Positions 23,107 through 33,956 of a DNA stretch of 64,000 bases are shown piece after piece (the stretch's first letter is position 1; each line of letters starts with the position of its first letter). This DNA is from Molanna angustata (lineage: Eukaryota; Arthropoda; Insecta; Trichoptera; Molannidae). The stretch is from assembly GCA_963576475.1 (NCBI GenBank), contig OY754982.1:3213201-3277200 (forward strand), read 5' to 3'. The translations under genes and the position numbers were made by a program. The notes beneath the pieces are model-generated. The model searched no databases. It was given only the letters and a program-made list of their open reading frames with translations, and was not told the origin of the DNA.

Positions 23107-23310
23107 GTGACTAACGAAATTTTACGCACAAACAAATTCTACAATGACTATGGACGTAGGGCTGACGTGTTGCTGCCCAAGGTCTGGAACCCCATACCTG
23201 CCAGTTTGAAGCAGTGCGGATCCATCGAGGATTTCCAAAAGAAAACCAAAGAATATATATTACACAAAAATCATCGATGGTTAATCTAAGTGGTGGACAC
23301 GGGTTGTTTC
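23107..23310 (+). mobile_element. LINE reverse transcriptase C-terminal remnant
   Basis: The frame reads NKFYNDYGRRADVLLPKVWN and continues PIPASLKQCGSIEDFQKKTK with EYILHK before a stop. This is the characteristic C-terminal tail of CR1/Jockey-group LINE proteins ('...R.LP..WN.LP..L....S...F...'). Confidence 0.7.
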
Positions 23311-24302
23311 GGACTTTTACAGGGCGAAAAGTTTAGTAAATACATACATTTATAATATTAGTTTTTAATTGTAGTTTATACATATTTATTTATTTATTGC
23401 AAAATAATATATTGTTACAAAGGTATATAATATTTCTTATAATTGATACATTTATATTATACGTATTACTCCACTGAAAGAGTAAATCTCGTGTTCAGCG
23501 GAGGAAGAGCGTAGCATTTATTTCAAGTCCATAATTTATTTATTAATAGGTACATAAAATATATAACATTAGATACAAAATTGTTTTACAGTGATTTGAG
23601 AATATAAAATTATTGTACCTATACTTTTTTAAATTTTACAAAAGGTTTAATTTTTCTTATATCTAAAGAAAGTTTATTATGGCCCGAGATTTCAGTTGGC
23701 CCTTAAATCGTTGGATTTGGTAATCCAAGTTAAAAGTTTAGGGAAGATTAAATTTCATTCGCGTATTTCAGTGCAAAATGAAACGTCAGTTACATAATCT
23801 TCAACTATAGATATATTTTACGTTTTTCTATGGTTATTGTCTATAACGCATCTGTCAAAATTGTAATAACCTTAATGATACGTGACGCGAAGCTGTGACT
23901 AAATATTATTTTATTATTATAACAACACATTATTTTATTTGTTTCATTACACAGCATGTTACTTTTTCAATTTTTTATACCGATCGATGTTTTTTTTTAA
24001 TTAAAATCAAACATTGTAGTGAAAAAATGTCATTGAATATGTACTACGTACGTACGTAGTACTTCAATGCAAAATGTATGTACATTTTACAGATGGATAT
24101 GGAACTAAGTGATAATGGTAAAATAGTGTCTTATGTAGAAAATTTAAGAATACACATTATATTTATAGAAACAGGATGGATCAATTTAAAAGTGGGATGA
24201 AAAAACATCGCAAAAATAAAGTTGCGTGCCTGACGTTTCATTATGGCTGACAGTTTATTTCGTTTGTTGTCAGGCAATACCATAGAATTATAATATACAA
24301 TA

Positions 24303-24614
24303 TATGGAGATAGGTGGGGTGAAGGGTGTTAATTAGTTCGTAAAGGAATGGGTAAATAATTATATTCGTTACCACGATGTGCGCGGCGGGTGCGTGCGAC
24401 TCTTGACCGGACAAGTCTGACTCTGGCTCAGGCTGACTGGAAGACGGCTGGAACTGGCGATGATGTCATCGTTCCTCCGACTGCCTGAAGGTTCCGTGAT
24501 GTACTTATGTCGGTCTTGTTACTACCAGAGATGCGGGGAATCCCGTAGAAATCTTTGGTGTCGCCAAAAGATGTGGTGACGCGATATAAGTAACAATATA
24601 TGTATGTCCCCACA
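24303..24614 (-). repeat. Gypsy 3' LTR
   Basis: On the minus strand it starts TGTGGGGACA and ends TCTCCATA. It matches the copy at 29440-29751 in length and, by eye, base for base. The end is ATA instead of the usual CA. Confidence 0.9.
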
Positions 24615-24627
24615 TCACTCCCCTCCC
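24615..24627 (-). other. Polypurine tract of gypsy element
   Basis: GGGAGGGGAGTGA on the minus strand sits directly before the 3' LTR, where the plus-strand primer of reverse transcription is expected. Confidence 0.8.
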
Positions 24628-25184
24628 AGTGACGAAGTCGCGATGTAAGAAAAATGTCTTTCGCATAAAGTTCACAAAACTGTCTTAAAAAGTTATATTG
24701 TTCACAAACACATAAATGTAAGTACACATAGTTCACAAATATTACAATTGTCTGTAATGTTAAAAAAAAAACAAATGTTTGTAATAATTTAGCCTAATAC
24801 GGCTCTGTATAGTTAAACATCTCAAGTGCGATGATATAATATGGCATATTGTGTTGATGTTTTGCGTTATAGGTATAAGTCACTGGGTCGAACATAAAAA
24901 ATGAGTTCTAAGGACGTCATGTAAACTTGAAAAGTCATAAAAAATTCACCATGTATTAGGTTTTTAATCATAAATTTACACAATGGGGTATTGTCCTGAT
25001 GACTTCATATACGTACTACCATTAGGAAACAGATGATTTTTATATGAAATATGAAATCACTCGGCTGGCTTGTGAAAATATGCTGTGTATAATAAACCCA
25101 GTTGTTTTCTTTTATGAAAATAAGCACGTATATAGTGAATGCCTATGTGCTTGTTGCTAACTGAATGATTTTATGTTACCAGTG
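24628..25184 (-). other. Gypsy 3' untranslated region
   Basis: This is non-coding AT-rich sequence between the pol stop and the polypurine tract. No env-like frame is present. Confidence 0.7.
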
Positions 25185-28100
25185 TCACTCGCGGAAACGG
25201 TCTGGAAAATGGACTCTTCTTCCGGAACGAGTGGTGAGTTGAGGTTCTGGTGGTGGTAACATGGTTTCTGGGTCTGGAGATATGTTTGGAGCGATTGGCG
25301 GCATATTTGTTGACTCGACAGGTGGGACTTCAACTGCTAAGTAGGCTGGTTTTACCCGGTTAATGGATACCGTTATTTCTTTGCCACGGATATCCAGTGT
25401 GATGGTCTTTTCTCTACGTTTTACCACCCTGAATGGTCCTTCATAAGGTGGTTGTAGGATGGCTCTGACCATGTCGTTACGAAGGAAAACATGTGTTGCT
25501 GTCTTCAAGTCTTTGAAAATGAATGTTTTCCGTTCGCTATGATGCTTGGCGTCTACCGGTCGGAGGTTTTGAAAACTTTCACGGAGTGTTTTCGCGAAGT
25601 TGGTCATATAAGCATTCCGTGACTGCGACTGTTCAGTCAGAAATTCTCCGGGTAGACGTAATGGTTCGCCATATACCAGTTCAGCTGAGGTGGTCTTAAG
25701 ATCTTCACGCCATGCAGCTCTAAGTCCCATGAGGACTGTGGGCAATGATTCCGTCCATCGATCAGTAGGATGGCAACGGATGGCTGCTTTAAGTTGTCGA
25801 TGCAGGCGTTCGACCATACCATTGGCTTCAGGATGGTATGCTGTTGTTCTGAGATGTTTTGTACCTGTCAAACTATTCAGTTGTTTGAACAGCTGTGACT
25901 CAAACTGTCGACCTTGGTCGGTCGTAATTCTCAGAGGTGTCCCGAAACGCGAAATCCATCCTGAGTAGAATGTGCGTGCCACTGTCTCTGCTTCCTGGTC
26001 TCGCATAGGGAAAGCTTCTGGCCATCTGGTGAATCGATCGACACAGGTGAGGCAATATTTGTATCCTTCTGAAGATGGCAGGATAACAATATCAATATGT
26101 ACGTGCTCGAAACGTGCTGTGGGAGGAGCAAAAGTACCACAGGGTGCTGTCACATGGCGAGTGACCTTGTTTCGTTGGCACTGTGTGCATTCTTTTGCCC
26201 ATTTTCTGCAGTCTGAGTTGATTGATGGCCATACAAATCTTTCAGTCATTAGTTTTGTCGTTGCTTTGATGCCAGGATGAGCTAACCCATGAATCGAATT
26301 GAAAATGGAAGTTCTGAACTTTTTTGTAATGAACGGTCTCAGTTTTGCTGATGAAGTATCGCAGAAAATGCTTACATTTGTGCCAGGAATCGGTACTTGA
26401 CGAAGTTTGAGTGCCGTTCCTTCTTGTAGGTACATTTTGATATCTTCATCTTGTGCTTGGTCTGATGCAAGCGCTTCGAAATCCATGGGGCGTTCTAATG
26501 ACTCTACGCGAGAGAGAGTATCGGCTACGACATTTTCTTTTCCGGAAATGTGGCGTATAACTGTTGAAAATTGTGAGATATAGTCTAGATGTCGAAACTG
26601 TCGAGGTGAGCATTTGTCGGACTTTTGCTTAAAAGCAAATGTGATAGGTTTGTGGTCTGTGAGGATGGTGAACGTTCGTGCTTCTACCATATGTCTGAAA
26701 TGCTTAATAGCCAAATAGATTGCCAATAACTCTCTATCGTAAGCACCATATTTTGTTTCTGCCGGGCTCAGTTTTTTTGAAAAGAACGCAAGTGGTTCCC
26801 ATACTTCATCAACCTTTTGTTGTAGAGCAGCACCTACTGCAGTATCGGACGCGTCAGTGACTATGGCAAGATGTGCGTCATTCTTCGGGTGTGCTAGCAA
26901 GGTTGCATCGCAGAGGGATTTCTTACATTCTTCGAAGGCTTCGATGGTGTCGGCCGTCCATGGGACCGGTTGTTTTCCTTTTGCATTGTTCTGTAGGAAA
27001 GCGTTGAGTGGTGCCTGCTTTGTTGCTGCGTTGGGAATAAATCGACGATAGAAGTTGATTGCTCCTAAGAACCGTCGCAATTCTTTAATTGTGCCGGGTC
27101 GCTTGAAGTTTGAAATTGCTTCTACCTTGTCTGGCAATGGACGTGTTCCATTGCTGGAGACGAGATAACCGAGAAATTTCACCTCAGTTGCTCCAAAATT
27201 GCATTTGGCCGCGTTGATGATGACGCCATATTGTTGCAAGCGCGTGAAAAGGATCTCAAGATGTTTGAGATGTTCTTCTTCTGTGCTGGATGCAATGAGT
27301 ATGTCATCAATGTAGGCGTATGCAAAGTCGAGACCCTGGAGTACTTCATGGACGAAACGCTGGAAACTTTGAGCCGCGTTGCACAACCCGAAGGACATGT
27401 ATGGAAATTCGAACAACCCAAAAGGAGTTGTGATTGCAGTTTTCTCTATGTCTTCAGGAGCCACCGGTATCTGATTGTAGGCACGTACAAGGTCAATTTT
27501 GCTGAATATTTTTGAGCCACTCAATGATTGAGCGAAATCCTCAATGTGCTGCACCGGATACCGATCTGGGATTGTCCTGGCATTCAGGCTACGATAATCC
27601 CCGCAAGCTCGCCATTGGTTGTCAGCTTTAGACACAAGGTGCAATGGAGATGCCCAAGAACTCTCTGATGGTCGTGCGATGCCAAGGCGTACCATCGTGT
27701 CAAATTCTTTTTTGGCGATTGCAAGTTTATCAGGGGCAAGGCGCCTGGGACGTTCTGCAACCGGGGGTCCTGGAGTTATGCGAATGTGATGGCGCGTGGA
27801 ATGGCGTGGTTCTGTATTGGTTCCACTTGGCCGCGTGAGGTCTGGGAATCTTTGCAGAAGTCGATGGTAGGGTGTCGTACCTGTGACTGTCTTGATGGAA
27901 GAGATGTCCCCCACAGAGGTGCGACCAGACGATGTCAAGCTTGTGACTTGGTCGATAAGTCTCTGGTTGCGGATATCGACAAGCAGGTTATAGTGACCTA
28001 ACAAATCGATACCGATGATGGGACGTGTCACATCTGCCACGACAAACCTCCAGGTGATTTCGCGGCGCAGGCCAAGGTTCAGGGTAAGAGTTATTGTGCC

Positions 28101-28286
28101 ATAAGTCGCAATAGACGTACCGTTTGCTGCAGAAAGTGTATATTCGGATTTCTCGCGCCGGCCCTGGACCTTTATGCGTGGAAAAACACATAAATCTGCC
28201 CCTGTGTCAATCAGAAACGAGAGCTTGGAGTTCTTGTCAGTAATTAACAAACGGCGTGTTGCGGGGCTGACGTCACCGGCCGTCAT
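25185..28286 (-). CDS. pol: Gypsy pol polyprotein (PR-RT-RNaseH-IN)
   Basis: This 1033-residue frame is uninterrupted and encodes the enzymes that copy and integrate the element. The aspartic protease motif is FLIDTGA with D27. The reverse transcriptase has YIDD at 325-328. RNase H has TDAS (D478), YDREL (E519) and TDHK (D544). The integrase zinc finger is H666, H670, C700, C703, and the DDE core is D732, D790, E826 with DD35E spacing. The start ATG overlaps the gag stop as TGATG, so pol lies in the -1 frame relative to gag. It could be made by reinitiation or frameshifting. The C-terminal part after 930 lacks a chromodomain that I can recognise. Confidence 0.95.
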   Translation of the reverse strand: MTAGDVSPATRRLLITDKNSKLSFLIDTGADLCVFPRIKVQGRREKSEYTLSAANGTSIATYGTITLTLNLGLRREITWRFVVADVTRPIIGIDLLGHYNLLVDIRNQRLIDQVTSLTSSGRTSVGDISSIKTVTGTTPYHRLLQRFPDLTRPSGTNTEPRHSTRHHIRITPGPPVAERPRRLAPDKLAIAKKEFDTMVRLGIARPSESSWASPLHLVSKADNQWRACGDYRSLNARTIPDRYPVQHIEDFAQSLSGSKIFSKIDLVRAYNQIPVAPEDIEKTAITTPFGLFEFPYMSFGLCNAAQSFQRFVHEVLQGLDFAYAYIDDILIASSTEEEHLKHLEILFTRLQQYGVIINAAKCNFGATEVKFLGYLVSSNGTRPLPDKVEAISNFKRPGTIKELRRFLGAINFYRRFIPNAATKQAPLNAFLQNNAKGKQPVPWTADTIEAFEECKKSLCDATLLAHPKNDAHLAIVTDASDTAVGAALQQKVDEVWEPLAFFSKKLSPAETKYGAYDRELLAIYLAIKHFRHMVEARTFTILTDHKPITFAFKQKSDKCSPRQFRHLDYISQFSTVIRHISGKENVVADTLSRVESLERPMDFEALASDQAQDEDIKMYLQEGTALKLRQVPIPGTNVSIFCDTSSAKLRPFITKKFRTSIFNSIHGLAHPGIKATTKLMTERFVWPSINSDCRKWAKECTQCQRNKVTRHVTAPCGTFAPPTARFEHVHIDIVILPSSEGYKYCLTCVDRFTRWPEAFPMRDQEAETVARTFYSGWISRFGTPLRITTDQGRQFESQLFKQLNSLTGTKHLRTTAYHPEANGMVERLHRQLKAAIRCHPTDRWTESLPTVLMGLRAAWREDLKTTSAELVYGEPLRLPGEFLTEQSQSRNAYMTNFAKTLRESFQNLRPVDAKHHSERKTFIFKDLKTATHVFLRNDMVRAILQPPYEGPFRVVKRREKTITLDIRGKEITVSINRVKPAYLAVEVPPVESTNMPPIAPNISPDPETMLPPPEPQLTTRSGRRVHFPDRFRE

Positions 28287-29137
28287 CAGTGAGCGCCCGT
28301 GTCGTTTCCCGATGGAGTTGTCAAGGCCTTGTCACAGGGCGCTGTACATTTACGAGCGTTTGTACCGAAACGCCGATGATACCAGCAAGTATCGTAGTTC
28401 TGATTTGGGCGTGATCGTGATCTACTGGCGGCGCGCGAGCGCGTTTGATGTCGCCACGGAGAATTTGTTCGTGCGGTGTGGTATGAGGAGCGGTTTGGTG
28501 GGCGACGGTGATCCCAAGATGACATTTCCTGCCTTAAGATCTCCGCAATCTCGCTTCGGAGCGACGAGGCGAGGTTTTGGAATCGTTGTTCTGATATTCC
28601 CTCCGTTTGTGCGATGACCGGGGCGCGAAACTCGTTTGTTGCGTCCACCATGGCGTCAGCCAATTCTGCAACACGGTCCAACGGCGCGTCTTTCTGTGTG
28701 GCTAGAACCATCTGCATGGTGTTGGGTAGGCGGCCCAACCAGAGCGTGCGGAGCATCTCGTCTCCGACCGTCGAACCTGCGAGCGATCGCAGGTGTCGCA
28801 GGAACTGGGAAGGTTTGCGGTCTCCCATTTCCTCGTGCTCGAGAAGACGACGCGTCTTCTGGTCCTGAGTAGAGCTAAGGCGGCGGATAAGCTCTAACTT
28901 GAGCTTATCGTATGCTCCAGTCGACGGCGGATTTAAGATGATATCCCGTACTTCCGTGGCCCATCGCGGATCAAGAGCACCGAGAATATACCCGAATTTG
29001 GTTTTATCAGCGGTTATGCCGCTCGCGTCAAAACTTCGCTCCGCCATGTGAAACCACATTTCGGGGTCCTCTGGATAAAAGGGCGGGATCTTGACTGAAA
29101 TTCGGCTCACCATCTCGGCGTCTGTTGATGTGTTCAT
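28286..29137 (-). CDS. gag: Gypsy gag protein
   Basis: This 283-residue frame begins [20 protein letters not shown]. The N-terminal two thirds has the retrotransposon gag pattern ([10 protein letters not shown], then [10 protein letters not shown]). The C-terminus is basic and Arg/Ser-rich, ending in a zinc-knuckle variant [18 protein letters not shown] at residues 251-268. This gives C251, H254, C264 and C268, a CHCC order in place of CCHC. It packages the RNA in virus-like particles. The stop overlaps the pol ATG by one base. The first ATG at 29137 is chosen because it gives the full gag domain and lies about 300 bases after the PBS. Confidence 0.92.
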   Translation of the reverse strand: MNTSTDAEMVSRISVKIPPFYPEDPEMWFHMAERSFDASGITADKTKFGYILGALDPRWATEVRDIILNPPSTGAYDKLKLELIRRLSSTQDQKTRRLLEHEEMGDRKPSQFLRHLRSLAGSTVGDEMLRTLWLGRLPNTMQMVLATQKDAPLDRVAELADAMVDATNEFRAPVIAQTEGISEQRFQNLASSLRSEIAEILRQEMSSWDHRRPPNRSSYHTARTNSPWRHQTRSRAASRSRSRPNQNYDTCWYHRRFGTNARKCTAPCDKALTTPSGNDTGAH

Positions 29138-29424
29138 TTTGTTTTGTCTAAAGCGCGTATAATGAAATTCGTTAATGCGGAGTCGGCACTGGTAGACCTA
29201 TGTGTTGTTTACGATTTCACTGGTTAAAAGTTAAAACAACGAAACTATTGTTTGTATGTTTCTGTAGCACATATAATCTGTGTACAGCACTAGGTACTTA
29301 TGTAGTGACGCAATACCGAGAGAAAAAAATATTGACGATAGATACATACACAAAGAAAAATTACTTATGAAAACTGTTTTTAACCGATTTTCACGAACTT
29401 TTCACTCCAAATCTCACTTTTTTT

Positions 29425-29438
29425 ACACGGGGTCACCA
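29425..29438 (-). other. Gypsy primer binding site
   Basis: TGGTGACCCCGTGT begins one base after the 5' LTR on the minus strand. Its first 11 bases are complementary to the 3' end of eukaryotic tRNA-Trp (…CGGGGTCACCA). Confidence 0.85.
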
Positions 29439-29439
29439 C

Positions 29440-29751
29440 TATGGAGATAGGTGGGGTGAAGGGTGTTAATTAGTTCGTAAAGGAATGGGTAAATAATTAT
29501 ATTCGTTACCACGATGTGCGCGGCGGGTGCGTGCGACTCTTGACCGGACAAGTCTGACTCTGGCTCAGGCTGACTGGAAGACGGCTGGAACTGGCGATGA
29601 TGTCATCGTTCCTCCGACTGCCTGAAGGTTCCGTGATGTACTTATGTCGGTCTTGTTACTACCAGAGATGCGGGGAATCCCGTAGAAATCTTTGGTGTCG
29701 CCAAAAGATGTGGTGACGCGATATAAGTAACAATATATGTATGTCCCCACA
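29440..29751 (-). repeat. Gypsy 5' LTR
   Basis: 312 bp, matching 24303-24614. It should carry the element promoter. A TATA-like TTATATCG lies about 25 bases into the LTR on the minus strand. Confidence 0.9.
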
Positions 29752-30099
29752 AATACATTATAATTATGTAAAAAAGAAAACATTCAATACATGAACCACT
29801 TCTATATCAAGTCTTTTATTTTAACAACAAAAATAAATCATGATTATAATTATTATGCATAGTTATTTGTAGTATAAAATGAAATAAAACATTAAAGCGT
29901 GCGGCGATTAGTACGCCACCTGGCGAAAAAGACTTGAAACAATACTTAACTCAAGATTAAGACACGCGATCCGCCAGAAACGTTAAGTTAAATATTTGTC
30001 GTTTAGTGACGTATTTAAGGGAAGATTATGTACTGAAATATGCAATATTTTTGTTAAACTTGATTTAAACTCCTAAGGGCCGACTGAAATACTGGGCCT

Positions 30100-30957
30100 A
30101 TAACTGTTTATTCCTAGGTATGGTTGATGTATTGTATTTTGGAACCTTAATTTGTCCCTCTGAGCGAGGACGGGTACTTATTATATCTATATTATCGTTG
30201 TTATCAATAATATTTTTATAAGTTTGAAACACTGCACTTCTTTTAAATATGCTATCCAGTTTTAAAACTCCAAATTCTTTACATAGTTGCCGTGTTGGGT
30301 AGTCTCTTACATGTATATTTACAACATATGTTATTATTATGATCACAGCGAAAAATTCCCTTAAGGGATTAGGTAGAGTAATATAAATATTGTAAGTATA
30401 TTTTTATTGATTAATAAATAAATAAAAATGTGAAAAATAGCAACATTTTATTTTTCGCTTGTTCTGCGTTTCGATGAACAGTGTTTTATCTTTTTCTCGT
30501 TTTCTTCGTTTGACTTTGCATTTTGACTTGAATTGGACAAGATTTGATTTTTTTTTTGGACCTTCACTTTTTTGTTTTTGTTTTAAAACGTTGCTCCCTT
30601 GTTGATGGATGCCAAATAAACAAAAGATACAGCGAACGTCAAAGTCAACACAACTCAAACGGCAGCCACGTTGTCTCATCGACAACAAATAATTTTACAG
30701 ATTTCTGTTTAACGAAAAACGATAGAGAACGCGTTGAAATATAGAACAAGTTCTATTTTCTCTCGCACTGCGTTGAGAAACCTGTTGAAAACCTGAACCC
30801 CGTTGTAAAACTCGTCCGTGTAAAGTGCGCTTTAGAGCTCTGCATTTTTCAGAATTTGTGTATTGTCGATGACAATGCATGTTAGAACTGTTTTTAGCTT
30901 AATTCGTGTGATCTTTTTTTTATTTCTTTTGTATTTCTGATCTTGAATTGTGACTTA
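30100..30957. other. Unassigned, part of possible outer element
   Basis: A minus-strand frame at 30098-30346 looks slightly protein-like (VRDYPTRQLCKEFG) but has no motif that I can name. The region 30420-30890 is low-complexity and contains the right inverted-repeat end. Confidence 0.4.
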
Positions 30958-31165
30958 GATCTCGGGTAACATTGTCCATCAATCTCTGCCTTGGTCTTCC
31001 CAGGGGTCTCTTGCCCACAGGGTTATTTTGTAGGATTCGTTTTGTGGGCTTTGCCGCTGCTGAATGCTGAATGCTTGTGATGACTGGAAGTCCACTGCAG
31101 CTGACAGGAAGGACTGGAAAGCAACTGTTCAGGAGTATAAAGCTCTACCGGAGTTGTATGGCCAT
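30958..31165. mobile_element. Rearranged LINE 3' end (5' inversion)
   Basis: 30958-31020 reads, on the minus strand, the same LINE segment as 10320-10375 (GTGGGCAAGAGACCCCTGGG, then AAGACCAAGGCAGAGATTGA). Then 31065-31165 continues the same LINE on the plus strand (AATGCTTGTGATGACTGGAA, then GACAGGAAGGACTGGAAAGC). Opposite orientations joined head to head fit 5' inversion by twin priming. Confidence 0.65.
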
Positions 31166-31624
31166 CGGAAAGGAAATAAGAAAAAATTGTGACATATATT
31201 ATGTTTCATAATACTCAGGCGTTAATTATATCGTTATTAGGTTGATTTTCAACTTAAAGAGTGTCCTCAATTTCTTGTATGATTTTTTAAACAAATAATA
31301 TGACCGAATATTTTTATTATTGAATATGCGCAAACATTGGATTTTTTTTTCCTTTTTTTTTTTTGTGACAATGCATTTCTTGCGAAAAATGCATTGTCAC
31401 CTCAGATATAAGAATTGTAGCTTTCATTATTTACAAAAAACCAATTCTCTCAATAGATGGCGTTACAACAAAATAAATAAAAAATAATAAGATTGTTGTT
31501 TATAATTTCACCCATAGATGGCTGTAGTAAAAATTCCTTATTTTCAAACGAAAAGAATTTCAGTATTACAATATATAGAACTTTCAAAATTGAATTGATA
31601 GGGATCTCATTAAAAAGGCATAAT
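31166..31624. other. AT-rich spacer
   Basis: A hairpin-like run of T and A around 31340-31395 contains TGACAATGCATTTCTTGCGA and, inverted, CGAAAAATGCATTGTCA. No gene is seen. Confidence 0.45.
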
Positions 31625-31775
31625 TGGTGAACGTTGCGCAAGCGCATAAAGTGATCACGTAAACCAGCCAATGACAGGTCGTAAGCCCTGTAGGTGCCTT
31701 GATTTCCCGGTTCTCCTACAATAAATATTCCAACTTCGTCTCTATTGAGATAATTAAAAATCTGTTAAAAAATAA
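31625..31775 (+). repeat. Repeat family T, longest single copy
   Basis: GTTGCGCAAGCGCATAAAGT, then CCAATGACAGGTCGTAAGCC, TCCCGGTTCTCCTAC and ATTCCAACTTCGTCTCTATT are found in this order. Related pieces are at 18966-19090, 34438-34575, 60790-60870 and 16430-16460. Confidence 0.65.
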
Positions 31776-31944
31776 TATGACATTTTAAATGTTTTCAGAC
31801 TCGATAGGAGCAACCAACAGGGCGATTTTCATCGCTACACATTGGAGTGGCAATATTCTCTTTTTCTATTTCTTAGCCATGTTCGATACACTGCTCTATA
31901 AAGGGTCTCTTTACATTTTTTTCTGTCTTGAGCTGTTTGCACGA

Positions 31945-33215
31945 CCCACATACCGGACAATGTCACCTTATTTATGGTGTTCCTACGCCTCTTTTGTTCA
32001 GCATTTATGTGCAATAAAAATTCTCTTATTCTTCCATTGCTTGATTATGTTGATGTCTGTTATCTGAATAATAACGAAAATCTACGGAATAATCTTGAAC
32101 AATTGCAAAATTTATGTATACGCTTTATTTACAATCTTAGAAAATATGATCATGTTTTCATTTAACGAAATCTTCCCGGTGGCCTAAGATACGTCAACGA
32201 CGTGACATTCATTATATTTTCATACATACATACATACATACCATCACGCCATGTCCCTTGCGGGGTAGGCAGAGAGAACCGAACGCAACATTTTTCTATC
32301 CTGGCACGCATCCCTCGCCTCGTCCACATTCATGCATCGTCTCATACATGTTCGTCTATTGCAAACACTTCTAACATTTCCGTCTTTCAAAATTTCGTTC
32401 ACATGGTCGTGCCATCCCTTTCTTGGGCGTCCCCGACCTCTCATTCCATTCCTTTCCGCTCTGTATATTTTCTTTGTCAGGCGCTCCTCATTCATTCTCC
32501 CCATGTGACCAAACCATCTCAATGTGTTCACTTTCATTCTAGTAATGACATCTTTCTTCATCTTACATTCTTTCCTTATATCCTCGTTTCTTACCCGGTC
32601 ATACATCGTTCTATTACAAATCCTTCTTAACGATCTCATTTCAACTGCATTTATTCTACTTTCATGCGTCTTCTGCCATGTCCAGGTTTCACTTGCATAC
32701 GTCAGGGTTGGCACTACGATGGCATTATGAATGGCAACTTTGGCATCCTTTGATATGTTGCGATAATTCATAATTGGTCTTAGTGTTCCATTCACTCTGT
32801 TTCCTGCCATAACTCTTCTTTCGATCTCTTTATCGAGTCGTCCGTTCCGTTGAAATATGCTTCCCAAGTATACATATTCGTCGACTTGCTCAAGCCATTC
32901 GTTCTCTACTCTTACTTTACACGCTGTTCTGCTTTCACTCTTTTCAAAGACCATTGTCTTTGATTTGTCTTTGTCATTGTCTTTGATTTTCACTGCTGTA
33001 TAATATTATTTATAACACTAATTTACCGCAATATCTTAAGAGACATGTTTTTTTCTTGCCAATTCACGGTCTGCTTCTTTGATCTGCAGTTCCTCTTCTG
33101 TAGTTCAATCAGCAAGACTATGGAATACCTTAAGTGATGATATGGCGTCTATATCGATTCAACTTAATCAAAGACTTAGCATACCTCTCTAGTAACATTG
33201 ATACTCCTTTTCCAT
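31945..33215 (+). mobile_element. Old CR1/Jockey-group LINE split by an RTE LINE
   Basis: Before the insert, frames read LILPLLDYVDVCY and LQNLCIRFIYNLRKYDHV, then WPKIRQRRDIHYI. After the insert, around 33010-33185, NLPQYLKRHV and QSARLWNTLSDDMAS continue the same LINE C-terminus with frame slips. The same C-terminal order is seen in the fragment at 10740-11931. Confidence 0.7.
32222..33000 (-). mobile_element. 5'-truncated RTE LINE with open 3' coding end
   Basis: The minus-strand frame (32244-32993, about 249 codons) reads KSKTMVFEKSESRTACKVRV, YVYLGSIFQRNGRLDKEIER, PTLTYASETWTW, MRSLRRICN, LRWFGHMGRMNEERL and GRPRKGWHDHVNEILKDG, and ends PARDMA. This is the region after the reverse transcriptase in RTE-type LINEs, and the catalytic YADD lies beyond the 5' break. 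It ends in a (TATG)n tail. No stop interrupts it, so the copy is fairly young. It belongs to the same family as 13971-14230. Confidence 0.85.
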
Positions 33216-33290
33216 CCTCTCTCTCTTCCCTCAACCTCTTTCCCCTTTCTTTCAATGTTACATATTATAAAAATGAAAAATATGAACACA

Positions 33291-33418
33291 TATAATAATT
33301 CTACAATCGATTTATTTCACTCCCGACTACCGTTTCGGCGTATAAGACCAGTTGATTATGGCCTTGTAAGCCTAAACGGTAGTCGGTTGTGAAATAAATC
33401 GATTATAGAATTATATGT
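33291..33418. mobile_element. Foldback element
   Basis: The arms ATTCTACAATCGATTTATTT...CTACCGTTTCGGC and GCCTAAACGGTAGTCGG...AATCGATTATAGAATT are inverted over about 50 bases around a short GC-richer centre. It lies in the tail region of the split LINE. Confidence 0.75.
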
Positions 33419-33839
33419 GTTCTTTTTTTTTCATTTTCATGAAGGAGTTCTACAGATTAGAAGCCGTCGCAATCAAAAGAGTGCGCAATGTTACATATCT
33501 TACGTGTTTGTCGTCATTCTATTTTTTGTAATAAAATCAATTAATTATATAGGTAGGTACCTACCACTTCACTATGTACAGCTTAACGTTGCATTTGTTG
33601 GTTGAAAAAAAAATCCTTATGGCAATCAACCCGCTATTGTACACATTTTAGCATATAAAGTTACATAAATAAAATAAATTAAGATAAACAAATAAATTAA
33701 TGGTTCACTTATTTCCAAGAGAGAGTCTTTGCACTTATATACTTTGTAAATAAAAATATTTTAAACATTTTTTACTTTGAAAATGAATGAAGGTAAACTC
33801 CAAAAACTAACGAAAAGAAGTGTGAATTCTCAAACTTAC

Positions 33840-33956
33840 CTGCGGAACTGAAGAATCCTTCTTTAAAATTTTGTTCTCAATATGTCGGATATCAACTCTT
33901 CCAGACGGGTCCACCGAAATCAAATCCTTAACTTTTACAGTCTTGACGAACGTGAC
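33840..33956 (-). CDS. Host gene exon D4 (most 3' exon visible)
   Basis: This 117-base exon has an acceptor TTTGATTTCAG just before it and a donor CAG|GTAAGT just after it on the minus strand. It encodes 39 residues (VTFVKTVKVKDLISVDPSGR and onward to SSVPQ) and starts in phase 0, as required by the exon at 38055-38359. The residue pattern of alternating Val/Lys strands resembles the repeated units in the other exons. The strong donor means that the gene continues to lower coordinates, where I did not find the next exon. I do not recognise the family. Confidence 0.75.

Larger units (their letters stand above)
24303..29751 (-). mobile_element. Ty3/gypsy LTR retrotransposon, CsRn1-like
   Basis: The element is 5449 bp on the minus strand with two 312-bp LTRs that look identical. 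A 4-base duplication AATA lies at 24299-24302 and 29752-29755. Order on the minus strand is 5' LTR, PBS, gag, pol, polypurine tract, 3' LTR. Both ORFs are open with all catalytic residues present. The CHCC gag finger and tRNA-Trp-type PBS are the published hallmarks of the CsRn1 clade. Identical LTRs imply a very recent insertion. Confidence 0.95.
23680..30099. mobile_element. TIR DNA element hosting the gypsy insertion
   Basis: The left terminus GGCCCGAGATTTCAGTTGGC and the right terminus, reverse-complemented GGCCCAGTATTTCAGTCGGC, match over about 26 bases. Both resemble the ends of the element at 57406-58014 (TGGCCCGGTATTACAGTC). Removing the 5.4-kb gypsy element leaves roughly 0.97 kb without a recognised transposase, so it would be non-autonomous. 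Flanking TAT/TA may be the target duplication. Confidence 0.6.
22937..30840. mobile_element. Possible outer inverted-repeat element
   Basis: The left end has GAGCACTTCACACGAACGCA followed by TTTTCAACG. The reverse complement of the right end reads GCGCACTTTACACGGACGAG and then TTTTACAACG. These imperfect inverted repeats bracket the gypsy nest. No transposase frame was recognised. They may be the two ends of one DNA element or two unrelated relics of one family, and I cannot decide between these. Confidence 0.35.

Noticed and set aside
24428..24736. 102-codon frame in the gypsy LTR, with a twin at 29565-29783
   Set aside because: It lies in the LTR and is duplicated only because the LTR is.
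25637..28868. Several open frames antisense or out of frame to gag and pol
   Set aside because: They are shadows of the strongly coding gypsy ORFs and contain no motifs of their own.
30098..30346. Minus-strand frame resembling a LINE tail (VRDYPTRQ)
   Set aside because: The similarity is too weak, and the frame runs through a TIR terminus.
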